20,517 nucleotides of DNA from a virus. A program made the translations under genes and the position numbers. How positions within the stretch are numbered: the first letter of the stretch is position 1; every line of letters begins with the position of its first letter. Below the pieces are notes generated by a model, which did not search any database, was not told the origin of the DNA, and was given only the letters and a program-made list of their open reading frames with translations. The DNA is taken from positions 1-20,517 of IMG/VR virus record IMGVR_UViG_3300046003_002294; one strand, given 5' to 3'. Positions 1-4,441 of this stretch are shown piece by piece.

Positions 1-66
1 GAAAACCCCCAAGCCCGAAGGCAACAGCTTCTAAAACTGCCGTGTATACCATTCCACCAGCCGCGC
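1..66 (-). tRNA. tRNA-Leu(TAG), 3' end cut by window edge
   Basis: The 5' end is GCGCGGC at 66-60, followed by a normal D-arm. The anticodon arm GCAGT/GCTGT holds loop TTTAGAA, giving anticodon TAG with U33. A long variable arm with a TTCG loop follows, as expected for a class II Leu tRNA. The window begins inside the T-arm, so the acceptor 3' strand is not visible. Confidence 0.85.
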
Positions 67-82
67 ATATGTTAAAAGAAAA

Positions 83-159
83 TGGTCCGCGGGCCGGGAA
101 TCGAACCCGAATAGCTGCATTCACAGTGCAGGGCCTTAACCGATTAGGCTACCCTCGGA
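83..159 (-). tRNA. tRNA-His(GTG)
   Basis: Full cloverleaf with encoded CCA. The anticodon arm is CTGCA/TGCAG with loop CTGTGAA, giving GTG. The T-loop is TTCGATT. The acceptor stem TCCGAGG/CCGCGGA has one A-G mismatch. The base preceding the 5' end is T, so the G-1 typical of His tRNAs is not encoded and would have to be added. Confidence 0.88.
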
Positions 160-167
160 AATAAAAT

Positions 168-242
168 TGGAGCTCACGGCCGGACTCGAACCGACATAGG
201 ACAGGGTTGCAATCTGCCGAGTAGCCATTCCCCCACGTGAGC
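168..242 (-). tRNA. tRNA-Cys(GCA)
   Basis: Perfect 7-bp acceptor GCTCACG/CGTGAGC with encoded CCA. The anticodon loop TTGCAAC gives GCA with U33. The anticodon stem is weak at its base next to the loop (A31-C39) and has a G-U at the other end. The T-loop is TTCGAGT. Confidence 0.86.
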
Positions 243-263
243 GTTGATGAATGATTTTGAAAG

Positions 264-338
264 TGGCTCCTGAACTTGGGATCGAACCAAGGACCTAGTG
301 ATTAACAGTCACCCGCTCTGCCGCTGAGCTACACAGGA
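264..338 (-). tRNA. tRNA-Asn(GTT), standard form
   Basis: D-arm of GTAGCTCAG type, anticodon arm GGTGA/TCACT with loop CTGTTAA (GTT), T-loop TTCGATC, discriminator G, encoded CCA. The acceptor has a T-T mismatch at the sixth pair and a G-T at the seventh. A second GTT tRNA with a very different variable region lies at 741-829. Confidence 0.9.
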
Positions 339-345
339 TTTGAAA

Positions 346-422
346 TGGTCGGGGCACTCAGGAATCGAACCGAGTTCTCAAGGTTAAGAGCCTAGTACAT
401 CAACCAGCAATGTTTTGCCCCG
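346..422 (-). tRNA. tRNA-Lys(CTT)
   Basis: Perfect acceptor CGGGGCA/TGCCCCG, discriminator A, encoded CCA. The anticodon loop CTCTTAA gives CTT with U33. The anticodon stem CTAGG/CCTTG has one T-T mismatch. The T-loop is TTCGATT. Confidence 0.86.
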
Positions 423-436
423 TCTGTTTCAGAAAG

Positions 437-496
437 TGGTTGCACCCCTACATCAAGATCATGACTCTTGGTCCCGGCCGGGTATGCGCGGGGTGC
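437..496 (-). tRNA. T-armless tRNA-Met-like unit (CAT)
   Basis: Acceptor GCACCCC/GGGGTGC is perfect and is followed by A and encoded CCA. The anticodon arm CAAGA/TCTTG is perfect, with loop GTCATGA (CAT, U33). Only five bases, ATGTA, separate the anticodon stem from the 3' acceptor strand, so there is no T-arm. The D-region contains the palindrome CCCGGCCGGG. Total length is 60 nt. The unit has the cluster's usual CCACTTTC downstream spacer. It is either a deletion product of a Met tRNA or an armless tRNA-like RNA. Confidence 0.5.
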
Positions 497-573
497 GGAT
501 TGCGTAGCGAGCTTCAATGTCTCGCATCTCCCGATTCATGGTCGGGCATCTTTATGATTTAGACGATACGTAA
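497..573 (-). tRNA. degenerate tRNA-like unit, anticodon register unclear
   Basis: A tRNA-sized fold: acceptor TTACGTA/TACGCAA with one A-C mismatch, a Glu-like D-arm start (TATCGTCTAA), anticodon-like arm CCCGA/TCGGG with loop CCATGAA, and a T-arm position stem GCGAG/CTCGC with a 9-base loop lacking TTCRA. The 3' end reads CCG instead of CCA and abuts the next unit. C rather than U would sit at position 33. It is probably a decayed tRNA. Confidence 0.35.
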
Positions 574-575
574 AA

Positions 576-650
576 TGGTTGGACTGGAGAATTTCGAAAT
601 CTCGACCTACCGCTTATCGGGCGGGTGCTCTGCCTCTGAGCTACAATCCA
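576..650 (-). tRNA. tRNA-Ile(GAT) with C33
   Basis: Acceptor TGGATTG/CAGTCCA, encoded CCA, good GTAGCTCAG-type D-arm and T-loop TTCGAAA. The anticodon loop CCGATAA gives GAT in the standard register but has C, not U, at position 33. The anticodon stem CCCGC/GCGGT lacks one pair. Confidence 0.75.
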
Positions 651-658
651 TTTGAAAG

Positions 659-732
659 TGGTACTGCTACGGAGAGTTGAACTCCGATTTGCTGATTGAA
701 AGTCAGGCGTCCTACCCTTAGACGATAGCAGC
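659..732 (-). tRNA. tRNA-Glu(TTC)
   Basis: D-arm TATCGTCTAAGGGTAGGAC, anticodon loop CTTTCAA (TTC, U33), T-stem CGGAG/CTCCG with loop TTCAACT, encoded CCA. The acceptor is GCTGCTA/TAGCAGT with a G-T first pair. Confidence 0.9.
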
Positions 733-740
733 ATTGAAAG

Positions 741-829
741 TGGGTCTCCTGGTAGGGCTCGAACCTACATTTACCTTTTAAGGGCCTGCTGATTAACAAT
801 CAACCGCTCTGCCATTGAGCTACAAGAGA
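741..829 (-). tRNA. tRNA-Asn(GTT)-like with long variable arm
   Basis: The 5' half closely matches the Asn tRNA at 264-338 and the anticodon loop TTGTTAA gives GTT. The acceptor is TCTCTTG/CAGGAGA with encoded CCA and discriminator C. Between the anticodon stem and the T-stem there are about 19 bases that can form CCTTAAAAGG, instead of the usual five. This segment resembles the variable arm of the adjacent tRNA-Tyr (CCCTTAAACGG). A class I anticodon on a class II body is unusual. Confidence 0.78.
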
Positions 830-839
830 ATTTAGAAAG

Positions 840-926
840 TGGTGCGTGCGGTGGGACTCGAACCCACGTGCCGTTTAAGGGGAAGGTTTACAATCTTCCG
901 TCTTCGCCGCTAGATCAACACACGCA
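840..926 (-). tRNA. tRNA-Tyr(GTA)
   Basis: Perfect acceptor TGCGTGT/GCACGCA apart from one G-T, encoded CCA, class II length (87 nt) with a variable arm, and T-loop TTCGAGT. The anticodon loop TTGTAAA gives GTA. The stem GAAGA/CCTTC has an A-C mismatch next to the loop. Confidence 0.85.
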
Positions 927-937
927 TATGAAAGGGT

Positions 938-1020
938 TTCTCGACTGCCGAATCGAACGGCTTTTCGTAAAAGCTTTACTTATGAACCATCGCTTGGTCA
1001 TGACTACAAGCTCGTCGTGA
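938..1020 (-). tRNA. decayed tRNA-like unit with CAT in loop position
   Basis: Acceptor TCACGAC/GTCGAGA pairs 6 of 7. A strong stem GCTTG/CAAGC sits in the D-arm position. TTCATAA occupies the anticodon-loop position but its flanks do not pair. A variable-arm hairpin GTAAA/TTTAC and a T-arm with loop TTCGATT follow. CCA is replaced by ACCC. Probably a non-functional Met-type tRNA. Confidence 0.35.
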
Positions 1021-1023
1021 AAG

Positions 1024-1100
1024 TGGTCGGGATAGCCGGATTCGAACCGACGGCATCTGCGTCCCAAACGCAGCGCTCTACCAAGCTGAGCTACATCCCG
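1024..1100 (-). tRNA. tRNA-Pro(TGG)
   Basis: Acceptor CGGGATG/TATCCCG, encoded CCA, a canonical D-arm, perfect anticodon stem CTGCG/CGCAG with loop TTTGGGA (TGG), and T-loop TTCGAAT. Confidence 0.92.
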
Positions 1101-1107
1101 TTATGAA

Positions 1108-1200
1108 AATGAACATGATCACGTGCTTACCGTTACACTAACAAGTCCGCGAGTTACGCATAGTGGACAGGCGCGGAATTAGTCACCGCTCTTTAATCAT
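1108..1200 (-). pseudogene. two tRNA fragments
   Basis: From 1150 down, GCGGACTTGTTAGTGTAACG resembles the 5' acceptor strand and D-arm of a tRNA, but the sequence ends about 43 nt later at a spacer-like TTTTC with no T-arm and no acceptor partner. Above it, 1200-1164 keeps AGAGCGGTGACT, like the Asn tRNA D-arm/anticodon-arm junction, and ends in a CCA at 1166-1164. Neither fragment can fold into a complete tRNA. Confidence 0.3.
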
Positions 1201-1213
1201 ATCTGAAAATGAA

Positions 1214-1288
1214 AGGCTGAGAGGGAATCGAACCCTCGAAGAAATCGGTTTGATCGGAACCGATGCCATACCACTTGGCTTTGTGAAT
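1214..1288 (-). pseudogene. decayed tRNA (Gln/Ile-like body)
   Basis: Good D-arm (GCCAAGTGGTATGGC, as in Gln tRNAs), a 6-bp anticodon-like stem TCGGTT/AACCGA with loop CCGATCA, and a perfect T-arm GAGGG/CCCTC with loop TTCGATT. Only about three of seven acceptor pairs remain, and CCT replaces CCA. The anticodon reads GAT in register but with C33. Confidence 0.45.
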
Positions 1289-1410
1289 TTGTTTCCACCA
1301 ACCTATTGAAAGCGCGGCATGTTTAACTTATTTTGATGAGCACATACCAGATTCGGTTTCCTTACTATGCCAGTCTTAGTGACATCCTGGGGTCTTCCTA
1401 TCATCAAAAA

Positions 1411-1472
1411 TGGCTGCACGAACCCAGCTGTGCAATTATGATTAGCTTGTCTCTTCGAGCTACAGACTCTTA
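1411..1472 (-). pseudogene. tRNA-Met-like remnant
   Basis: The minus strand shows a D-arm start GTAGCTCG, a weakly paired arm around loop ATCATAA (CAT, U33), GGGTTCGTG in the T-arm position and a terminal CCA. The acceptor and D-stem no longer pair. Read as a tRNA fossil. Confidence 0.25.
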
Positions 1473-1496
1473 CGACAGGGCGGTCACCTTAAAGTG

Positions 1497-1566
1497 TTGG
1501 CGGCCGGAGCGATTCCGGATCTTCAGGTTGGAAACCTGATGTCGTTAGAATTTAGACCAACGCCAA
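1497..1566 (-). tRNA. degenerate tRNA-Gly(TCC)-like unit
   Basis: Acceptor TTGGCGT/CCGCCAA pairs 6 of 7. The anticodon arm TCAGG/CCTGA is perfect with loop TTTCCAA (TCC, U33). A CCGG/CCGG stem with a 7-base loop AATCGCT fills the T-arm position. The D-loop lacks GG and no CCA is encoded. The opposite strand would read GGA (Ser) but has a poorer T-arm. Confidence 0.42.
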
Positions 1567-1618
1567 AGTGTTTGAGATCAGTTACTCGCCGCGGGTTGTT
1601 AGCCAGCACTTTCGTGAT

Positions 1619-1693
1619 CTCGGAAAGAAACCGAGGGGATTAGTGGAACTCTACTCCTGAAGGAGCGGCTCTAACTGAACACATGTTCCCCTC
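1619..1693 (-). other. structured RNA segment, decayed tRNA or leader
   Basis: Three stems: CTCGG/CCGAG (1619-1623 with 1631-1635) around a 7-base loop, a 7-bp helix between 1633-1639 and 1687-1693 (GAGGGGA/TCCCCTC), and an inner hairpin CTCC-GGAG at 1654-1665. The first two helices share bases 1633-1635 and so compete. The outer helix is acceptor-like, with GTTCAGTTAGAGC as a possible D-arm, but no complete cloverleaf forms. Confidence 0.3.
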
Positions 1694-1766
1694 AGTTGGT
1701 TTTGTTTTCGATTGTCAAAGAACGGATTCAACGAAGCATATTCACTTCGAGGGAGGAAGAATAACC

Positions 1767-1787
1767 GAGCAGTTTTGCAACTCGCTC
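1767..1787 (-). other. GCAA-tetraloop hairpin in tRNA leader
   Basis: The minus strand reads GAGC-G-AGTT-GCAA-AACT-GCTC, an 8-bp stem with one bulged G and a GNRA loop, just downstream of the promoter at 1806-1834. No U-run follows, so it is not a terminator. It may stabilise or guide processing of the transcript. Confidence 0.4.
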
Positions 1788-1805
1788 AATCAATCGCCTC
1801 AGCAA

Positions 1806-1834
1806 ATTCTATCAAAGTTTCTCGCACTTGTAAA
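1806..1834 (-). promoter_or_regulatory. early-type promoter for tRNA cluster (proximal)
   Basis: TTTACA (1834-1829), 17-base spacer, TAGAAT (1811-1806), with TGA directly before the -10 (extended -10). It has the same architecture as four other sites in this window. Transcription would start near 1799 and run through the tRNA array. Confidence 0.65.
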
Positions 1835-1868
1835 TAACTTTGTGCTACAAATGAATTTTATTTTTCTC

Positions 1869-1923
1869 GGGTCAACTGGGATTCGCCCGCTAGCGTTGAC
1901 TCAGGCCGAAGCGCTGTGAGTCA
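1869..1923 (-). other. two mutually exclusive hairpins in tRNA leader
   Basis: TTGACTCA (1896-1903) can pair with TGAGTCA at 1917-1923, or, extended as GTTGACTC, with GGGTCAAC at 1869-1876. The two helices share bases and cannot coexist. The segment lies between the two tRNA-cluster promoters. Neither hairpin is followed by a U-run on the minus strand. Confidence 0.35.
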
Positions 1924-2058
1924 GTTTCGCGTTCCCTTAGGCTCTTTTCAGACCGGATGAGAAAACTTTGACAGAGGAGTGTAATGAACAGATACGATCC
2001 AAGCCTTGCTTGAAAAGGAAACGATTGAGATTGTGGCAACACCAATCGTTACAGAAAT

Positions 2059-2087
2059 ATTGTATCAGGTTTGTGTTAGGTTGTAAA
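2059..2087 (-). promoter_or_regulatory. early-type promoter for tRNA cluster (distal)
   Basis: GTTTACA with -35 hexamer at 2087-2082, 17-base spacer ending in TGA, TACAAT at 2064-2059. The -35 is immediately adjacent to a perfect 15-bp inverted repeat (2088-2125). Transcription would begin near 2052, and an 8-bp hairpin (2020-2027 with 2043-2050) would form at the very 5' end of the RNA. Confidence 0.68.
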
Positions 2088-2125
2088 CTTGAAATGCATG
2101 CTTTGTTAGGAGCATGCATTTCAAG
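2088..2125. repeat. perfect 15-bp inverted repeat, 8-base loop
   Basis: CTTGAAATGCATGCT (2088-2102) and AGCATGCATTTCAAG (2111-2125) are exact reverse complements around TTGTTAGG. The arm next to the promoter ends one base before the -35 hexamer at 2087. A further GAAATGCAT copy occurs at 2144-2152. No T-run follows on either strand, so an operator or an insulating/processing hairpin fits better than a terminator. Confidence 0.85.
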
Positions 2126-2151
2126 ACCGAAGAAGAGAGGTTAGAAATGCA

Positions 2152-2241
2152 TCATCCAGAAAATGTTAGTCTGAAATTCACCCAAGCACGTAGAATCGCT
2201 TGCGGCGAATCTGATGGCTTATATGAATGTTCGTGTTTCAT
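2152..2241 (-). CDS. possible 29-aa microprotein
   Basis: A 29-codon frame starts with ATG ten bases after a perfect TATAAATA octamer (2259-2252), the same arrangement seen before other genes here. It encodes MKHEHSYKPSDSPQAILRAW plus nine residues. No homolog is recognised and no Shine-Dalgarno sequence is visible. The alternative is that the octamer drives a non-coding leader into the tRNA region. Confidence 0.3.
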   Translation of the reverse strand: MKHEHSYKPSDSPQAILRAWVNFRLTFSG

Positions 2242-2251
2242 CTTGTGAATT

Positions 2252-2259
2252 TATTTATA
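2252..2259 (-). promoter_or_regulatory. T4-type late promoter octamer TATAAATA
   Basis: Exact match to the T4 late -10 element. It is downstream of the 69-aa gene and upstream of a 29-codon frame and the tRNA leader, so it could give late transcription of the tRNA region. Confidence 0.55.
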
Positions 2260-2287
2260 CAGAGAGAGTACTTAAGAGGAGATTATT

Positions 2288-2497
2288 TCAACTTTTTTCA
2301 CCAAGAATTTTCCAGGTGTTGCCGTCGCCGTCAGATATGAAGTAGCCGCCGACACCTTTCGAGATCTTGAACTTGGTAAGAGGAACAGGATCGGTTACAT
2401 TTCGGACGAGCTCCATAACAGCCGCGAACTTCTTGTCGTTTGCAGATGCTTCAGCTAGGATCGTTTTGGCCGCTTCTGTTAAATGGGTTCTTGCCAT
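2288..2497 (-). CDS. small probable head-associated protein, 69 aa
   Basis: Function is not recognised. The protein is MARTHLTEAAKTILAEASAN at its N terminus, followed by a helical Lys-rich stretch and a glycine-rich beta-like C terminus (residues 48-69). Two LxE-A tetrapeptides fall within the first 17 residues (LTE-A at 6-9, LAE-A at 14-17), matching the T4 prohead protease consensus. This suggests an N-terminal propeptide removed during head maturation (inference). The ATG follows the stop of the 329-aa gene by one base (TAACATG), with AAAGAAAG upstream as a weak ribosome site. It is the last protein gene before the tRNA leader. Confidence 0.8.
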   Translation of the reverse strand: MARTHLTEAAKTILAEASANDKKFAAVMELVRNVTDPVPLTKFKISKGVGGYFISDGDGNTWKILGEKS

Positions 2498-2498
2498 G

Positions 2499-3488
2499 TT
2501 ACATTACTTTCTTTGGAGCCTTCTTAGCCATAGGAGCGGATGTTCCCAATTGAGACTTGGAAAGGTCGCCTTCCATACCAAAGTTGCGAACAACCCACAT
2601 GATCGTTGGGCGAGTGTATCCAGCTTGGTCAAGAATCGAATACATCTCCGAGCCTGTGATGTCAGGAGATTCACCTGAGTCAATCACTTGGCTGATGTAA
2701 CCCTCGGCGTGCTGAGGATCGTTAAGACGCGATGCAGGAGGATCTTTAGGCCAGCTCTTCTTCTTGCCAGTTCCCCAGCCAGAAGGATCCTTTGGAACTT
2801 TAACAGGCTTCATCTTGGAGCCGTTATTCAATGAAGGCGAAAAGATGTTCTTGATTATGTCCGACGTCATCTGAATGCCGTACTCTTTCGAGGTGATCAG
2901 ATGCTTTGTGACGCGATCAAGATTCCAGCCGATTCGCTTGAGTGACGCAATGTCGTTAATCAGTTTAGCTGAGTTTTCTTCGGTAAGAACGGCTTCAGTC
3001 ACACCCTTATTCATGATGTTATCCGCGAAGTGATTTGCTGAAGCAGACTTGAGATTAGCTTTGTCGGTTGCTGCGATACGGTCAGCTCCCTTTAAGGTGA
3101 GACCATACGCGACCATCTTCTTCGTGCGAACATCATACGTGACGTAGTAATCTCCGCGAAGGCGTTCCTTTTCAGGAGCAAGTTCCCACTTGACGCCGTT
3201 CGTCATCTTGACCGCTTCAGTTAAACCTTCGACAGCGGATCGTGTTGGGGTAATGTCATGTTCTTCGACAGACTCGTTCTTCTTGTATTCAGCAACAAAT
3301 GCATTGAACAACGAAGTGTTTCTCGCGATCTTGGTCATGATGTCGAGTAACAGACCTGCGACAACGTCGCCTTTGTTCATCTTGTCGCGGACCGTGTTGA
3401 TCTCGCCATAAGATGCGTGCATAGACAACATCACCTTTGTTACAGCAGCTGCGTCAGCTGCACTAAGTTCTTCGTTGATGTTAGGCAT
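2499..3488 (-). CDS. probable virion protein, 329 aa
   Basis: No domain is recognised with certainty. Residues 1-75 are alpha-helical and Ala-rich. An acidic linker (NESVEEHDITP, 72-81) leads to GLTEAV, whose LTE-A at 89-92 fits a prohead protease site. Residues about 94-135 look like a small beta-rich domain (WELAPEKERLRGDYYVTYDV). A basic, Pro/Lys-rich linker at about 225-255 precedes a C-terminal helical domain resembling a winged helix (about 260-315) and a basic tail. The start ATG overlaps the previous stop as TAATG, with AAGGA about 11 bases upstream. The context between other LxE-A proteins suggests an internal head or structural component. This is inference, not a family match. Confidence 0.85.
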   Translation of the reverse strand: MPNINEELSAADAAAVTKVMLSMHASYGEINTVRDKMNKGDVVAGLLLDIMTKIARNTSLFNAFVAEYKKNESVEEHDITPTRSAVEGLTEAVKMTNGVKWELAPEKERLRGDYYVTYDVRTKKMVAYGLTLKGADRIAATDKANLKSASANHFADNIMNKGVTEAVLTEENSAKLINDIASLKRIGWNLDRVTKHLITSKEYGIQMTSDIIKNIFSPSLNNGSKMKPVKVPKDPSGWGTGKKKSWPKDPPASRLNDPQHAEGYISQVIDSGESPDITGSEMYSILDQAGYTRPTIMWVVRNFGMEGDLSKSQLGTSAPMAKKAPKKVM

Positions 3489-3736
3489 TACTTGAGTTTT
3501 CCTTTGAGGTAAGATAGAATCTCAGCCTTGGCTGGAGCAATGTCTTCATGCTCAGTCATAGGTCCCTTCTTCCACTTTGTCCACGCAGCGACAATCTTGT
3601 CAATGCCGGAATCAAAGTCAGGGCCCATTGACTCAATATAGTCCTCTCGGAGAACGTCAGCCACAGGCTTAACTGCGGTTGATTCGGAGAGCACTGCTCG
3701 AATAGCAACGGCAAGATTTGGTTTCTTAGTGTCCAT
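3488..3736 (-). CDS. small probable virion protein, 82 aa
   Basis: Hypothetical protein. The start chosen is the ATG at 3736, five bases after a perfect TATAAATA late promoter. An upstream in-frame ATG would extend 11 residues but would place the start inside the HNH gene and upstream of the promoter. The sequence is helical with an aromatic/basic segment (AAWTKWKKGP) and MTEHEDIAP near the C terminus, a linker style shared with the 329-aa protein (EEHDITP), so the two may be related in role. It overlaps the 329-aa gene by one base, implying coupled translation. Confidence 0.8.
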   Translation of the reverse strand: MDTKKPNLAVAIRAVLSESTAVKPVADVLREDYIESMGPDFDSGIDKIVAAWTKWKKGPMTEHEDIAPAKAEILSYLKGKLK

Positions 3737-3741
3737 ACTTC

Positions 3742-3749
3742 TATTTATA
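3742..3749 (-). promoter_or_regulatory. T4-type late promoter octamer TATAAATA
   Basis: Exact octamer, five bases before the ATG at 3736 and overlapping the stop codon of the HNH gene. A start point six to seven bases downstream, as in T4, would yield an almost leaderless mRNA. Confidence 0.65.
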
Positions 3750-4338
3750 CCTTCATGAAGCTTTCCCATTCAGGGCGCATCGTCAAACGGTCTGCGGCAA
3801 CAATGAACTCCACGGTGTCCAGGATCTTAGGCTTTACCTCCGATCCCTTAATGTCGTAGAACGGAAACTTCGAAGCCTTCTTGTTGTTGCACTTCTTACA
3901 AGCGAGAACGATGTTCTGGTCATAGTCAGCGCCACCCTTCGACTTAGGGAGCAAGTGGTCCTTAGTTGCTAAACTGAACTTGATGTCCTTGTGACAGTAT
4001 TGACATACACCGCCGTAGAGGTTGAAGATTTGACGCAGGCTCGACACGCGAGTGTGTTGCTTCTTCATTTCCTTGAAGTTGCCAAAGTAGCCTGGGATCA
4101 CGACGATCGTAGGCACAGGATATTCCGTCTTGGTCGTTCGCAACGACGGTGTGTCGTCGGCAAAGTCGGCACGCTCATTCCATGTTTTCCAATCATAGAT
4201 ATTGCCCTCGGCATCAACACCACGGACTGTCCCACCTATCAAGGTGCGGATCGCGGAGCGGGCATTGAAGAATCCAATTGCTTGGAATGATGCCGTGAGG
4301 ACTAGAGTCGTCTTCTTGTTTGGTTTTACAGGTGTCAT
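3745..4338 (-). CDS. HNH endonuclease, 197 aa
   Basis: Free-standing HNH nuclease, probably a homing-type endonuclease. The first 100 residues have no recognised domain. The nuclease domain spans about 105-160, with zinc cysteines C112/C115 and C147/C150, the catalytic DH pair at 127-128 in KDHLLPKSKGG, and N142. The start ATG (4338) lies 12 bases after the 3' CCA of tRNA-Leu(TAA), so the mRNA 5' end is probably made by tRNA processing or by the promoter upstream of the tRNA. An upstream in-frame start would begin inside the tRNA and is rejected. The adjacency to an isolated tRNA suggests mobility. Confidence 0.9.
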   Translation of the reverse strand: MTPVKPNKKTTLVLTASFQAIGFFNARSAIRTLIGGTVRGVDAEGNIYDWKTWNERADFADDTPSLRTTKTEYPVPTIVVIPGYFGNFKEMKKQHTRVSSLRQIFNLYGGVCQYCHKDIKFSLATKDHLLPKSKGGADYDQNIVLACKKCNNKKASKFPFYDIKGSEVKPKILDTVEFIVAADRLTMRPEWESFMKV

Positions 4339-4350
4339 GATAAAGTAAAG

Positions 4351-4435
4351 TGGTACGCACGACAGGACTCGAACCTGCACGCCCGAGGGCGGCGCCGTTT
4401 AAAGACGCGGCGTCTACCAATTCCGCCACGTGCGC
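4351..4435 (-). tRNA. tRNA-Leu(TAA), isolated from the main array
   Basis: Class II tRNA, 85 nt. Acceptor GCGCACG/CGTGCGT, encoded CCA, D-arm with GGTAGACGC, anticodon stem GCGTC/GGCGC with loop TTTAAAC (TAA, U33), variable arm CGCCCTCGGGCG, T-loop TTCGAGT. The 3' flank CTTTACTTTA resembles the main cluster's CTTTC spacer. Confidence 0.92.
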
Positions 4436-4441
4436 TTTGTG

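Larger units (their letters stand above)
1694..2051 (-). other. tRNA-cluster leader region, no gene recognised
   Basis: This stretch holds the proximal promoter, several hairpins listed separately, and no protein-coding frame with convincing composition on either strand. It would be transcribed from the distal promoter at 2059-2087 as the leader of the tRNA precursor. Confidence 0.4.

Noticed and set aside
552-734. 60-codon minus-strand frame
   Set aside because: It runs across tRNA-Ile and tRNA-Glu and has no coding signal of its own.
1490-1570. Plus-strand tRNA-Ser(GGA)
   Set aside because: The minus-strand reading (Gly TCC) has the better T-arm and agrees with the direction of all other tRNAs.
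1333-1919. Plus-strand frames of 68 and 78 codons
   Set aside because: They cover decayed tRNAs and hairpins of the leader; no plus-strand promoter, ribosome site or neighbour supports them.
1937-2119. 60-codon minus-strand frame
   Set aside because: It spans the inverted repeat and the distal tRNA promoter; composition is not protein-like.
3745-4380. Longer HNH reading frame starting at 4380
   Set aside because: The extension lies inside tRNA-Leu(TAA); the ATG at 4338 follows the tRNA 3' end.
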